In this document: piece after piece, positions 42,234 through 51,348 of the stretch
Layout: each line of letters starts with the position of its first letter
Numbering within the stretch: the stretch's first letter is position 1
NCBI GenBank assembly: GCA_963839725.1
Contig: CAWIWT010000021.1
Span: 1 to 64,000, forward strand
DNA length: 64,000 nucleotides
Source: Kumtagia sp963839725
GTDB lineage: Bacteria; Pseudomonadota; Alphaproteobacteria; Rhizobiales; Rhizobiaceae
Direction: 5' to 3'
Translations under genes and position numbers: made by a program
Notes under the pieces: generated by a model
Told to the model about the DNA's origin: nothing
Databases searched by the model: none
The model's input: only the letters and a program-made list of their open reading frames with translations

Positions 42234-44345
42234 ATGGTTAAGACCTCAAACAGGTCGTCCGGCGAGCCTGTGACGATTCACGACCAGAAACTCGAACGTG
42301 GAGAAGGCGGCGAACTCCACCAGATTTCGGCAGGGAATGTTTCTGCCCTGACAACCGCTCAGGGGGGACCCGTTTCCGACGATCAAAACTTGTTGAAGAT
42401 TGGTGCCCGTGGTCCGACGGTCCTGGAAGATTTCCATTTCCGCGAGAAGGTCTTCCATTTTGATCACGAGCGTATCCCAGAGCGGGTGGTACATGCGCGC
42501 GGCTACGGCGCTCACGGCTATTTCGAGACCTATGAATCCCTTGCCAAATACACGCGGGCTGACCTCTTCCAGCGAGCCGGCGAGAAGACACCCGCATTCG
42601 TACGGTTCTCGACCGTCGCGGGCAGCGACGGCTCTGCAGACTTGGCGCGTGATGTGAGGGGGTTCGCGGTCAAACTGTACACGAAGGAAGGAAACTGGGA
42701 CATTGTCGGCAACAACATCCCGGTGTTCTTCATTCAGGACGCTATCAAGTTCCCGGACATCATTCACTCCGTGAAACCGGAGCCGGATCGCGGGTTTCCG
42801 CAGGCCGCATCAGCCCACGACAATTTCTGGGACTTCATCTCCCTCACACCCGAGTCGATGCACATGATTATGTGGGTCATGTCCGACCGGGCGATCCCCC
42901 GGTCGTTCCGCTTCATGGAGGGTTTTGGCGTTCACACGTTTCGCATGGTCAATGCGAAGGATGAATCGACCTTCGTGAAATTCCATTGGAAGCCGAAGCT
43001 CGGCCTGCAATCGGTCGTTTGGAACGAAGCGGTAAAGATCAACGGCGCCGATCCAGACTTCCATCGTCGTGATCTGTGGGAGGCGATCCAGTCTGGCAAT
43101 TTCCCCGAATGGGAATTGCGTGTGCAACTGTTCGACCAAGACTTTGCCGACGCTTTTGATTTTGATGTGCTCGATCCCACGAAGATCATCCCCGAGGAAA
43201 TCCTTGAACCAATTCCGGTCGGCCGCCTCGTGCTCAACCGCATGCCCGACAATTTTTTCGCCGAAACCGAGCAGGTTGCGTTCATGACACAGAACGTGCC
43301 ACCCGGTATCGACTTTTCCAATGATCCGCTTCTGCAGGGCCGCAACTTCTCGTATCTCGACACTCAGCTGAAGCGCCTCGGCGGTCCGAACTTCACGCAC
43401 ATTCCGATCAACGCGCCAAAATGCCCGTTCCATCATTTTCAGCAGGATGGGCATATGGCGATGCGCAACCCCGTCGGCCGCGTGAACTATCAGCCGAATT
43501 CTTTTGGCGAAGGCCCCCGGGAGTCGCCGCAACGTGGCTTTCGTTCGTTTGCCGACGCAGAGGAAGGCCAAAAGGTGCGACTGCGCGCGGAGAGCTTCGC
43601 CGACCACTACAGTCAGGCGCGTCAGTTCTTCAATAGCCAGACCCCCTATGAACAAAAGCACATCGCCATGGCTTTGACGTTTGAGCTTTCGAAGGTGGAA
43701 ACGCTATTGATCCGCGAACGCATGGTGGCTCACCTGCTGAACATCGACGAAGGGCTTGCCCAGAACGTGGCTGACAAGTTGGGCTTTAAGGACATGCCAC
43801 AGCCGGCAGATGCGGCCGTGGCCCCAAGGGACGATCTGGCAGCATCATCTGCCCTCAGCATCATCGAAAACGGACCCGACAGTTTCTCAGGCCGCAAGGT
43901 TGGAGTGTTTGTTAGTGCGGGTGCCGATGCCGCCCTGTTGAAAAAGTTGCAGTCGGCGATCCAGGAGGAAGGCGCGGCAATGGAGGTCATTGCACCGAAA
44001 GTTGGCGGCGTCGAGGCGGCCGACGGCACCTGGATCGAGGCCAAGTATATGATTGATGGTGGCCCTTCGGTCTTGTTCGACGCGGTGGCGCTTATCCTCT
44101 CTGAAGAAGGAGCGGATCGGCTGACAGGCGAAGCCGCGGCGCGTGACTTCGTCGCCGACGCATTCGCCCATTGCAAATTCATCGCGTTTACCTCTGGGGC
44201 GATACTGCTGATGCAAAAAGCTGGCGTCGACCCGGAGGCCGATGAGGGGCTTTTTGATCTGAGCGATGCAAAGGCAATTCCGCGATTTATCCAGTCCTGT
44301 CGCAAGCTCCGTCTGTGGAGTCGAGAGAGGGCGGTGAAATTGTAG
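42234..44345 (+). CDS. katE: Large-subunit (clade 2) catalase
   Basis: The start at 42234 follows AAAGGAG; an upstream in-frame ATG lacks a ribosome site. The 703-residue length fits HPII-type catalases. The distal His lies in RVVHARGYGAHGYFE, the Asn in NWDIVGNNIPVFFIQD, and the haem-ligand Tyr in RNFSYLDTQ. The C-terminal 110 residues (KVGVFVSAGADAALLKKLQS) form the extra flavodoxin-like domain of clade 2. The enzyme destroys hydrogen peroxide in the cytoplasm. Large catalases are classical general-stress genes. Confidence 0.95.
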   Translation: MVKTSNRSSGEPVTIHDQKLERGEGGELHQISAGNVSALTTAQGGPVSDDQNLLKIGARGPTVLEDFHFREKVFHFDHERIPERVVHARGYGAHGYFETYESLAKYTRADLFQRAGEKTPAFVRFSTVAGSDGSADLARDVRGFAVKLYTKEGNWDIVGNNIPVFFIQDAIKFPDIIHSVKPEPDRGFPQAASAHDNFWDFISLTPESMHMIMWVMSDRAIPRSFRFMEGFGVHTFRMVNAKDESTFVKFHWKPKLGLQSVVWNEAVKINGADPDFHRRDLWEAIQSGNFPEWELRVQLFDQDFADAFDFDVLDPTKIIPEEILEPIPVGRLVLNRMPDNFFAETEQVAFMTQNVPPGIDFSNDPLLQGRNFSYLDTQLKRLGGPNFTHIPINAPKCPFHHFQQDGHMAMRNPVGRVNYQPNSFGEGPRESPQRGFRSFADAEEGQKVRLRAESFADHYSQARQFFNSQTPYEQKHIAMALTFELSKVETLLIRERMVAHLLNIDEGLAQNVADKLGFKDMPQPADAAVAPRDDLAASSALSIIENGPDSFSGRKVGVFVSAGADAALLKKLQSAIQEEGAAMEVIAPKVGGVEAADGTWIEAKYMIDGGPSVLFDAVALILSEEGADRLTGEAAARDFVADAFAHCKFIAFTSGAILLMQKAGVDPEADEGLFDLSDAKAIPRFIQSCRKLRLWSRERAVKL

Positions 44346-44392
44346 ACGTTCTATTTCTCCCAAGCCACTGGCGCTGCGATTGGAGCTAAGCA

Positions 44393-44911
44393 ATGCATAT
44401 TATTGATACTGAAATTGTCCCTGCCACCCTCTACGGTGGGCAAACTGGCCTGCGGGTCGTTTTTTCTGGCGAGGGGGGCGAGTGTGTCACCGTCGAAATG
44501 GCCACTATCGATGGGGTGACGGCTGAGGCAGATGCGGTGTCCCGAGCCAAGGCAATCCTGATCCAGACAGCAACGTTCGGCCTCGCCTCCAACGAGTATG
44601 ACAAGCAAAGCAACGGAGATTTCGATGAAGTCTCAGTCAATACTGCAACGGATGGGACCGACACTGTTTTCATGTTCGAGTATCGTGACGGCGGGATAGT
44701 GCAGCGGCTGCCTGAGGCCATGTTGCCCAGCGCGGAAGTTGCACGGGAGGAGGCGCTTCGCTGCGCGATGGAGCTCCTTTTAGATTTGCAGCCAGGCAAG
44801 GACGACCTCACGGGTTGGCTGGTCCGCGTGTCGGACCAGAATGGCCAATTGCTGTTCACTGTCGACGTTTCAGACGCAGAGGCTGCACGGCACGCCAGTG
44901 AGTCAGCTTAG
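44393..44911 (+). CDS. DUF6894-type protein
   Basis: A 172-residue protein 47 bases after the catalase gene. The N-terminal 100 residues form a beta-rich segment (GQTGLRVVFSGEGGECVTVE). The C-terminal part (LPSAEVAREEALRCAMELLL, GWLVRVSDQNGQLLFTVDVS) matches the short DUF6894 domain, normally a stand-alone protein of about 75 residues. It may be cotranscribed with the catalase. The function is unknown. Confidence 0.6.
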   Translation: MHIIDTEIVPATLYGGQTGLRVVFSGEGGECVTVEMATIDGVTAEADAVSRAKAILIQTATFGLASNEYDKQSNGDFDEVSVNTATDGTDTVFMFEYRDGGIVQRLPEAMLPSAEVAREEALRCAMELLLDLQPGKDDLTGWLVRVSDQNGQLLFTVDVSDAEAARHASESA

Positions 44912-44979
44912 CCAACAATGGCGGCGCAGGACTGATCCGCGGGGCCCTGGGAGAAAGCTGCCTCCACATCTGTGTCGAT

Positions 44980-45512
44980 ATGCAGAGGCACTTTGCCCCC
45001 GGTGACCCATGGCCTATGCCCTGGGCTGAGCGTGTGTTGCCAGCCATTGAGGAACTGACTGCGAGTCACCCTCAGCGTACCGTCTTACCCCGCTTCATAC
45101 ATGCGGCGGGGCCCGGAGAGGGGCCGGTAATGTGGGCGCATTACTATCGGCGATGGGCGCAAGTCACGTCCTCGGAGATTGTCGTGCGGCTGATTGAGCT
45201 ATTGCCGCAGCTAGCGCGATTTGGGCCGCCACTGTCGACAAACACGTGTATTCACCGTGGACCGGCAAACTGGACAGATTGCTCCAGTGCTCGTCAGTCG
45301 ACTCGTTGATCATCACCGGTGGCGAGAGCGATGTTTGCGTGCTTGCTACCGTTCTCGGCGCAATCGATCGCGGCTTCCGGGTAGTGGTTGTTACTGACGC
45401 TATTTGCAGTTCGGCGGACGAGACTCATGACGCGTTAATGCGCCTGTATCGCTCGCGTTTCAGTGAGCAAATCGAGGCTGTCTCGACACAGGAGGTCCTC
45501 GACAGGCACTAG
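44980..45512 (+). pseudogene. Isochorismatase-family cysteine hydrolase, frameshifted
   Basis: The first frame encodes CVDMQRHFAPGDPW (catalytic Asp), then ELTASHPQRTVLPRFIHAAG. The frame shifts near 45240 to KLDRLLQCSSVDSLIITGGE, SDVCVLATVLGAIDRGF (catalytic Cys) and SRFSEQIEAV to 45512. The conserved frame is open upstream to 44902 without a clear start codon; ATG 44980 lies inside the conserved region. One indel restores a protein of about 180-200 residues. Confidence 0.75.
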
Positions 45513-45536
45513 CCGAACAGTCACAGGGAGAAGACG

Positions 45537-46176
45537 ATGAAGGTTTTTCTACGCGATAACGGACTGACAATTGCGTTGACGACAATGTTCGTTATTAGCG
45601 GGCTCGGCATGATCTGGTCGGGCCACATAGCCCACAATGAAGAGCTTCAGGAACATGGCGGAGCGGCAACTAGGCTGTCGGCCTATCTGACAAGCGGCGA
45701 CTTCTTATCCGCACTTTTCGAGAACTGGGAGAGCGAGTTTCTGCAAATGTCGGCATACGTCATGCTGACCGCCATACTTTATCAGCGTGGTTCGGCCGAA
45801 TCCCGGGATCCCGATGATCCCGATCGACCGAATGACACGCCGCCCTCGGCTCTTCAGAGACGGAGCCCGCTGCTTGCGTGGGTGTATTCTTACTCGCTTG
45901 GCATCGCGCTGGCGCTGTTATTCGTCGTTTCTTTTGGCCTGCACTGGTGGGCAAGCCTTATTGCGGTCAACGAAGAGGCCGTGAGCCATGGTGGCGAGAT
46001 TCGTTCGTTGCTCGATTACCTGTTTGACGCGAAGCTGTGGTTCGAAGTCCTTTCAGAACTGGCAGTCAGAGTTCTTGTCGACAGCGGTGCTCGTCGTTCT
46101 TTCGATCTTCCTGCGTCACAAGGGATCGCCAGAATCCAAGCCGGCCGGTGCATCAAACTCCGAAACAGGAGGCTAG
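45537..46176 (+). pseudogene. DUF6766 membrane protein, frameshifted
   Basis: The start at 45537 follows GGGAGAAG. Helices include IALTTMFVISGLGMIWSGHI, YSLGIALALLFVVSFGLHWW, and a repeated soluble box (LFENWESEFLQMSAYVMLTA). Near 46045 the frame shifts to SFQNWQSEFLSTAVLVVLSI and FLRHKGSPES, the second copy of that box. The intact protein would have about 212 residues with two homologous halves, as in DUF6766 proteins of rhizobia. The function is unknown. Confidence 0.7.
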
Positions 46177-46586
46177 AGCAGGTTTGGCGCACGACCTTCG
46201 CTTCTGAACTGGACCGTAACCCTGCGGTACGGAAAGCGGTCCCGAATATGTTCGTTGAAGAAGCGCCCTTTGACGAATGCGTTTCGAACCGCGGCATAGG
46301 TCTCTGCGGATTCGCCCTGGTAGTCATAGCGTTTGCCGGTTGTCGCGACCACACCGTTCCGAGCGACGTTTGCGCCAGCTCTCCAACTGGACCTTCTCCT
46401 CAAATACGACGATGTCGTCATCGGCTGACTGCTCGCCTCGTCGCCATACCCCTTCTGCTGGCGCTTGCAGATAGGCTGTTACGCCATCGAACTCGCGTTC
46501 CAATTCCTCTTTGACGTGGTGGAAAAACTTCTGGAACGTCTCGCCGGCATGTCCGCGCGGGGTAGTAGGATCTGGAACAGATACAT
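46173..46586 (-). pseudogene. Remnants of a small conserved gene and a KTSC-domain gene
   Basis: On the minus strand ATG at 46586 opens MYLFQILLP; in a shifted frame the gene continues FQKFFHHVKEELEREFDGVT and AYLQAPAEGVWRRG, a small conserved protein. The last part switches to a KTSC-like domain: RYDYQGESAETYAAVRNAFV and KGRFFNEHIRDRFPYRRV, ending at 46173. The start of the KTSC part is missing. Two genes seem to have been joined by a deletion and then frameshifted. Confidence 0.5.
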
Positions 46587-47043
46587 ATCGATGCTCAATT
46601 AAAGATGCGTAGCGACCGGCACCAAGACCTGTTTTGGCTCGCGGATGTATCTCGCTGCATCGCTATGACGATGAACATATGCAAGGGGTCGCATTGTCCT
46701 GTCCATCCCTCCTCCTAATGTTACACCGAGGGGAGCTTCGGCTGCGCAAATCTCTTACACCAGTATCAATGGCTAAGGTGAGGACTGCGGGCTGCCTAAT
46801 GGGTGAAATGAATTTTGTTCCACTGGGAGCCGACGCCACAGTTTACTGAGATCGGTCGAACCAAGGGGACGGGCAGACAGGTGGTTTGAGACAAGCGTCG
46901 GGAGACGCACGTGTATCAAAGGAACGATTGCAACGCGATTTAGCGGAGAACGCCTGTCGGAAAGAAGAGTATGCGGGCTAACGCATGTTATGGCGAGGCC
47001 TTGATATTGCGTTCATTGTCGCCGCGGCAACCGGAGAACTCAT
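46587..47043. other. Intergenic region before the ecfG pair
   Basis: No gene recognised. GGAAC occurs at 46920-46924 but without a GTT partner at 16 or 17 bases, so no EcfG promoter is claimed for ecfG itself. Confidence 0.3.
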
Positions 47044-47256
47044 ATGAATGTGATCCAACTACTCTCCCCCGAACAGGCAGTTGATCGTTACGTTCAATCG
47101 CGCGGTTCAACGGAGTCGATTGTTTCGACGGGACGGGCCATTCTCAACATCAGATCCGCCATTCCTAGGTGCGCTCTAACCGACCGGGAACTCGCGGATT
47201 TAATTGCTGCGTCGGCAATCGAGCAGGGTCGCGGCGTAGCATTCGACGACGATTGA
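47044..47256 (+). CDS. 70-aa hypothetical protein preceding ecfG
   Basis: ATG at 47044 follows CCGGAGAA. The product has LLSPEQAVDRYVQSRGSTES and ALTDRELADLIAASAIEQGR and an acidic end. It occupies the position where nepR often stands, 34 bases before the sigma factor, but does not have the NepR helices. It could be an unrelated small regulator; no family is assigned. Confidence 0.6.
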   Translation: MNVIQLLSPEQAVDRYVQSRGSTESIVSTGRAILNIRSAIPRCALTDRELADLIAASAIEQGRGVAFDDD

Positions 47257-47290
47257 CTGCAATGTCCACAACTCAGGTCCGAGACTTATT

Positions 47291-47872
47291 GTGATAAAAC
47301 AACTCAAAGATCGTAAAAGTGATGAGATAAATCTCGTTACGTTGATTCCTGCGTTAAGGGCATTCGCCCGAACTTTTTGCGGGGACAAGACAAACGCCGA
47401 CGACCTGGTCCAGGAGACGCTGGCGAAGGCTCTCTCAAACATCGGCCAGTTCGAAACGGGAACGCGGATGAAATCGTGGTTATTCACAATCATGCGCAAC
47501 ACCTTCTACACCAATATCAAACTCTACAAGCGCGAGCTGCCCGGCTTGATCGACTGTGTCGCTGCCTCACCCGCGACCGAAGCAAGTCAGGAATGGTGCA
47601 TTCGCAGCCGCGAAGTGCGCGATGCAATCGAGCGACTTCCACCACATCACCGCGAAGTGCTTGTTTTAATCGGTGTTCTGGGTACAAGTTACGAGGAAAC
47701 CGCAGAGATCTGCGGCTGCGCTATCGGCACCGTCAAGAGCCGCCTTAACCGTGCCAGGCTTAGCGTGTTAGAGGACCTTGGCGAGCATTCTTCTGACATG
47801 TTGGTGGAATCGTCCCCGAGGCACCTCACGCAGCGCTTCGAAGCGGATGCCCCGCGTCGACGACTGGCTTAA
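47291..47872 (+). CDS. ecfG: EcfG-type ECF sigma factor (general stress response)
   Basis: GTG start at 47291. The 193-residue protein has region 2 (NADDLVQETLAKALSNIGQF, then MKSWLFTIMRNTFYTNIKLY, typical of the ECF15/EcfG group) and region 4 (LPPHHREVLVLIGVLGTSYE, CAIGTVKSRLNRARLSVLED). It is freed from NepR by PhyR and recognises GGAAC-N16/17-cGTT promoters, of which several occur in this window. Nothing shows whether it is the main or a secondary EcfG of the cell. Confidence 0.9.
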   Translation: MIKQLKDRKSDEINLVTLIPALRAFARTFCGDKTNADDLVQETLAKALSNIGQFETGTRMKSWLFTIMRNTFYTNIKLYKRELPGLIDCVAASPATEASQEWCIRSREVRDAIERLPPHHREVLVLIGVLGTSYEETAEICGCAIGTVKSRLNRARLSVLEDLGEHSSDMLVESSPRHLTQRFEADAPRRRLA

Positions 47873-48064
47873 TTTGGGGAGCAGCCGCTGTGCGATTGTC
47901 CTACGCATTTAGCTCTATTGGACCAAATCCGCGAAACTCTTTAGAGCCGACTTGCTCACCGTGCACCCTTAACAGACGGTTGAGATTCAAGCTGAAAGTA
48001 GGCAGAGTCTGGTCTAATGGACCTGGTGGAATCGTGCACCCACCGTCGGTCGCCTGCTACGACG

Positions 48065-48283
48065 CTAGGCTGCGCGTCGAAGCCTTCGATGCGGATAGTT
48101 TTCATCGAAGCCAGCAATGTGAACCAGCTTGGAGAGGTCCTTGACAACCAGACTGCCTATTTGGAGACTCATCCCTTTCAGCCGCAATTCCTTCAGGACC
48201 CTATTCAGGTGGGCGGGGGGCATGCCAAGTGAGTCGGCCAATAACAACTGGGACAAGGGCAGAGTGAGATCTGGCTCAGCGTG
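48065..48283 (-). pseudogene. Crp-type helix-turn-helix remnant
   Basis: The minus strand encodes LTLPLSQLLLADSLGMPPAH and LNRVLKELRLKGM, then KLVHIAGFDENYPH, the C-terminal winged helix of a Crp/Fnr regulator. The cyclic-nucleotide domain is absent; an IS630 fragment lies directly upstream, which probably truncated it. Confidence 0.65.
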
Positions 48284-48356
48284 ATGCTAGAGCGTGTCCC
48301 GGTCTAACAGATTGGGGATTCCGCTTTGATGGTTTGGTGATTCATTCCGATTTGAG

Positions 48357-48527
48357 ATGGGCGGGCCATTCCCTATGGAACAGCGAGTGCGCATCATTGC
48401 GTTTGTCGATGAAGGGCACAGCAACCGGAAGGCGTCGCGACATTTCCGAGTGCCGCCGCGCTTTGTAAACAATCTGATGAAGCTGAAGGCCGAGACGGGT
48501 CCGCTTGCGCCGCGCCGGCAGGTAGAA
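48357..48527 (+). mobile_element. IS630-family transposase N-terminal fragment
   Basis: The plus strand encodes GGPFPMEQRVRIIAFVDEGH, ASRHFRVPPRFVNNLMKL and TGPLAPRRQ, the helix-turn-helix of IS630-type transposases. The homology ends near 48527. The frame happens to stay open into the downstream Crp gene, which has its own start. Confidence 0.75.
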
Positions 48528-48623
48528 TGGGCGGCGCCGCCGCGCTATAGGATGCATTCCCGATCCCGGGGATGTTGTTTCCGCCGTGATCTAGTCGGTA
48601 CAAACAGTACCTCGGGTGGTGAG

Positions 48624-49352
48624 ATGTCGGACCGAATCCAACCCTTAATTCAATATTTGCAAAATCGCGATGCGCTGTCGCTCGAGGAACTGAATGCGCT
48701 TAAGGCGCTCCCAATGGACCTGAAATCACTGAAGAAGGGTGATTATGTTGTTCACGAGGGCGATCGCCCTTTACGCAGCTGTCTTGTCCTCGATGGTCTG
48801 GCAGCTCGCACAAATTTAACCGCCGAGGGACGGCGGCATATTACCGCCGTTCACATCGGCGGAGATTTTGTCGATCTACACAGTCTTTTGCTCAAGCAGA
48901 TGGATCACTCTGTTGTAGCGCTCAACAACCTGGAAGTGGCGTTCGTCGCGCATGTGGATTTGCTGGCTTTAATCAAAGACCACGATCATCTGGGCAGACT
49001 TCTTTGGCTCTCCACCGTTATTGATGCTGCCATACAACGGGCATGGACGGCGGCAATGGGAAGTAGATCAGCGGCAGATCACATGGCATGCTTGCTGTGC
49101 GAGTTATTTATCCGCTTACGCGCCCAAGGGATGACAAGGGGGAATTCCTTCAATTTCCCTGTAACGCAGGCTGATCTGGGTGATATGCTTGGCTTGTCGG
49201 CAGTTCACGTTAACAGAACACTGCAGGACCTGCGCAAGACAAAGCTTGTAAGTTGGAGAGGTTCGACGGTCACAATAACTAATTTTGACGCCTTAGCTCG
49301 CTTGGTGAGTTTCGATCCCCAATATCTCAATCTTCGACGAGAGCCCAGATAA
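48624..49352 (+). CDS. Crp/Fnr-family regulator
   Basis: The start at 48624 (MSDRIQPL) follows GGTGGTGAG and fits the family N-terminus; the frame upstream is IS630 debris. The 242-residue protein has a cyclic-nucleotide-binding fold (LKKGDYVVHEGDRPLRSCLV, HIGGDFVDLHSLLLKQMDHS) and a winged helix with TQADLGDMLGLSAVHVNRTL. The Cys pattern for an Fnr iron-sulfur cluster is absent. It resembles rhizobial Crp paralogues of unknown ligand. Confidence 0.8.
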   Translation: MSDRIQPLIQYLQNRDALSLEELNALKALPMDLKSLKKGDYVVHEGDRPLRSCLVLDGLAARTNLTAEGRRHITAVHIGGDFVDLHSLLLKQMDHSVVALNNLEVAFVAHVDLLALIKDHDHLGRLLWLSTVIDAAIQRAWTAAMGSRSAADHMACLLCELFIRLRAQGMTRGNSFNFPVTQADLGDMLGLSAVHVNRTLQDLRKTKLVSWRGSTVTITNFDALARLVSFDPQYLNLRREPR

Positions 49353-49490
49353 TTCTAAGTGTTGTGCTGGCGGCGTTGGGATACATCCTCTGCTGGCGCG
49401 ATAAACTCATAAGCCCAATCCGGAGTGATGCGGGTGCTGAGCGGCCCACGTTATGCGCAGCCGCCGTGACCCAATAAGTGCGTATTGTAG

Positions 49491-49515
49491 GGAACATAAG
49501 CCGGTGGCTGCTGTT
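49491..49515 (+). promoter_or_regulatory. EcfG-type promoter, GGAAC-N16-TGTT
   Basis: GGAAC at 49491-49495 and TGTT at 49512-49515, 16 bases apart, with the DUF6894 start 28 bases downstream. Confidence 0.6.
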
Positions 49516-49542
49516 AGACCGCCATAAACCATTGGTCACGTC

Positions 49543-49800
49543 ATGCCCCGGTTCTATTTCGACTTCTGCAAGAGCGGCGAAGAATATACCTCAGACGAGG
49601 AAGGCCTCGTTTTTGCTGACCTAGTAGCGGCCAAAACTGACGCGTCATCTGCGTTGACGGCTTACGGTGCGGAAGTATTGCCGGGCACCAGGGACCGGGA
49701 TGTCTCGGTGCGCATCCGCCTACAGCGTATCGTGCTTTGTGAGATAACTGTCGAGATTAGGTTCGCAGACAGTCAGCATGGGTTATCGAAAAAGCTTTAG
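49543..49800 (+). CDS. DUF6894 small protein
   Basis: An 85-residue protein from ATG at 49543. MPRFYFDFCKSGEEYTSDEE and GLVFADLVAAKTDASSALTA match the start and central helix of DUF6894 proteins (usually MPRYFFHxxDG...). The C-terminal strand pair follows with RIVLCEITVEIRF. Its EcfG-type promoter at 49491-49515 suggests stress induction. The function is unknown. Confidence 0.7.
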   Translation: MPRFYFDFCKSGEEYTSDEEGLVFADLVAAKTDASSALTAYGAEVLPGTRDRDVSVRIRLQRIVLCEITVEIRFADSQHGLSKKL

Positions 49801-49833
49801 GGTTGTGCCATCGCAAGCGTTGGTAAGGCCACC

Positions 49834-50019
49834 TTACCGCTCAGTACGAAAACGAAGGCGAAAGATCCTATGCAAGGGTTGCGAACCACCAGGATCAGGT
49901 TTATCGCCTTCCAACTCCGCCAAGGTTTCTTCCTGACGCCACAAAGCTTCTAGCAGTTTGGGATGTAGACCGTCGCCGCGTCCCGCGGCGAGGGCATTCA
50001 GGGCTAAGAGCGATGACAT
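49834..50019 (-). CDS. Possible small protein (61 aa)
   Basis: ATG at 50019 with GGAAG 8 bases upstream. The product includes LLALNALAAGRGDGLHPKLL and EALWRQEETLAELEGDKPD. Composition is protein-like, but no family is recognised and another frame overlaps on the same strand. Confidence 0.3.
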   Translation of the reverse strand: MSSLLALNALAAGRGDGLHPKLLEALWRQEETLAELEGDKPDPGGSQPLHRIFRLRFRTER

Positions 50020-50275
50020 TACAAGGCTTCCGATATTTGCGTTTCCGTGCGTTTGGGCTACTGACGAAGACCTGCCGCAGGTGAGGGAATGTTCCCGCGG
50101 CAGGCTCCTTCACAGAAATGTCCATAACTGCGAAGCGCGCCAGTCAAGAAGTGGATGCGAAGACCTGACGCGTTAGGCCTAACTGGCTTGGGCGACGGTT
50201 GTTCCATCATTGCCGGTCGCTGGCGTGGTGATATTCAAGAGACGGTCGCCGATGAAGAGGCATTAGCATCCGTTA

Positions 50276-50417
50276 AAGCCAGAATTCCGAGCACTGCGAC
50301 CGCGAGTCTTCCAAGATTTGCCATATGTGAACTCCCTTGTTTCAAGCATCAGCAGAAGTCGGGCCGCGCGCAAAGGTTCCGTTCCGCCAGCGTGATTAGG
50401 AGATAGGCTTAGTTGGT
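50276..50417. repeat. Duplicated YidB leader, copy B, with a truncated YidB start
   Basis: This repeats 19711-19846. On the minus strand it carries the upstream region, the ribosome site and the first 16 codons (MANLGRLAVAVLGILA) of a YidB-like gene; the rest of the gene is missing. A small insertion lies in the leader. A 17M-like gene follows at 50756, as near copy A. Confidence 0.8.
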
Positions 50418-50716
50418 GGGAACCGTTGACCGTGACGGCGTATCTGTTGCATGTGGGTCCGCGCTCTGACTGCAATTTCCCTTTCGGCCGCTGTGATGGG
50501 ACTGCTTCTATCTGCTTTCCTGATCGCAGATTTGGTGCGCTTTCTGTGGTGAAGAAAACTCGCCGCCCTGGGGAAAACAACTGCTCTTCCCGGAACTCGT
50601 AATGCGGCGATACGTTGCTTTTGCCCTAGCTCGAATATGGCTTCGATCCCGACGAGCGAATGTTCAGCGACCTGCTGATTGTGATCTCGATTGTATGGCA
50701 GCTGGGCAACCGCCAA
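50396..50716 (-). CDS. Possible hypothetical protein (106 aa)
   Basis: An open frame from 50716 with LVGIEAIFELGQKQRIAALR and AERIAVRARTHMQQ-like helical sequence. It lacks a clear ribosome site and overlaps copy B of the YidB leader at its end. No family is recognised. Confidence 0.25.
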   Translation of the reverse strand: MAVAQLPYNRDHNQQVAEHSLVGIEAIFELGQKQRIAALRVPGRAVVFPRAASFLHHRKRTKSAIRKADRSSPITAAEREIAVRARTHMQQIRRHGQRFPPTKPIS

Positions 50717-50755
50717 CAGCGGCGGCCACCTCCGCTCTTTACGGAAGCTCTACAG

Positions 50756-51334
50756 CTACGGAACTCGGCGGATTTCCTCTGGGGAATAGGCAGGGGCCTC
50801 CGGGTCGAAGCTAGTCCATCCTGCGCTTTCGTAATCGCTCCGCCGCGCCTGGAGATCGACGGAGCGGTATCGGGTCAAGATTTCTTGGGCTTGAGCAGCT
50901 CGATGATCTTCCACCCGAGCCGTCACGAGGGTACCTCCTCGCCGAACACCCTCCGCATAAACATGCGCATCACGTTCAGCGATTCCGGCTTCTGTCAGGG
51001 CCCCGATAATTCCCCCGGCAACGCCACCTGCTACGGCACCCGCTAGCGCACCTACAGCTGTTGCGGCAAGCCATCCTGCGGCAACAACAGGCCCAACCCC
51101 GGGAATGGCCATGATGCCCAGCCCGGTCAGCAGACCGCCAGTGCCGCCCACGACAGCGCCTATTCCTGCGCCCGTCGCAGCGTCTTCTTCAGCGTCGCTG
51201 GCAGAATCAACCGAGCTTCCAGACCTGTTTGAGACGATACTGATGTCGGCACTTTGGATACCAGAGGCCTCGAGCTTGCCAACGGCGTCTGCGGCATCGT
51301 CATAATTGTCGAACAACGCACTAACTGTTTTCAC
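50756..51334 (-). CDS. General stress protein 17M-like, glycine-zipper protein (paralogue)
   Basis: A 192-residue paralogue of 19930-20514. It shows SALFDNYDDAADAVGKLEAS and GIQSADISIVSNRS, a Gly zipper (TGAGIGAVVGGTGGLLTGLG) and the shared block DAHVYAEGVRRGGTLVTARV. It begins 14 bases after the DUF4142 gene, so both are probably transcribed from the EcfG-type promoter at 52125-52149. Confidence 0.8.
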   Translation of the reverse strand: MKTVSALFDNYDDAADAVGKLEASGIQSADISIVSNRSGSSVDSASDAEEDAATGAGIGAVVGGTGGLLTGLGIMAIPGVGPVVAAGWLAATAVGALAGAVAGGVAGGIIGALTEAGIAERDAHVYAEGVRRGGTLVTARVEDHRAAQAQEILTRYRSVDLQARRSDYESAGWTSFDPEAPAYSPEEIRRVP

Positions 51335-51348
51335 GATATTTTCCTTTC

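Noticed and set aside
42810..43661. A 283-residue open frame antisense to the catalase gene
   Set aside because: It is a shadow of the GC-rich katE coding sequence with no motif or ribosome site.
46920..46945. EcfG promoter before the 70-aa gene and ecfG
   Set aside because: GGAAC is present but is followed at the right distance by AGCG, with no GTT.
48357..49352. A transposase-Crp fusion protein
   Set aside because: The first 57 codons are an IS630 fragment and the Crp gene has its own ATG and ribosome site at 48624.
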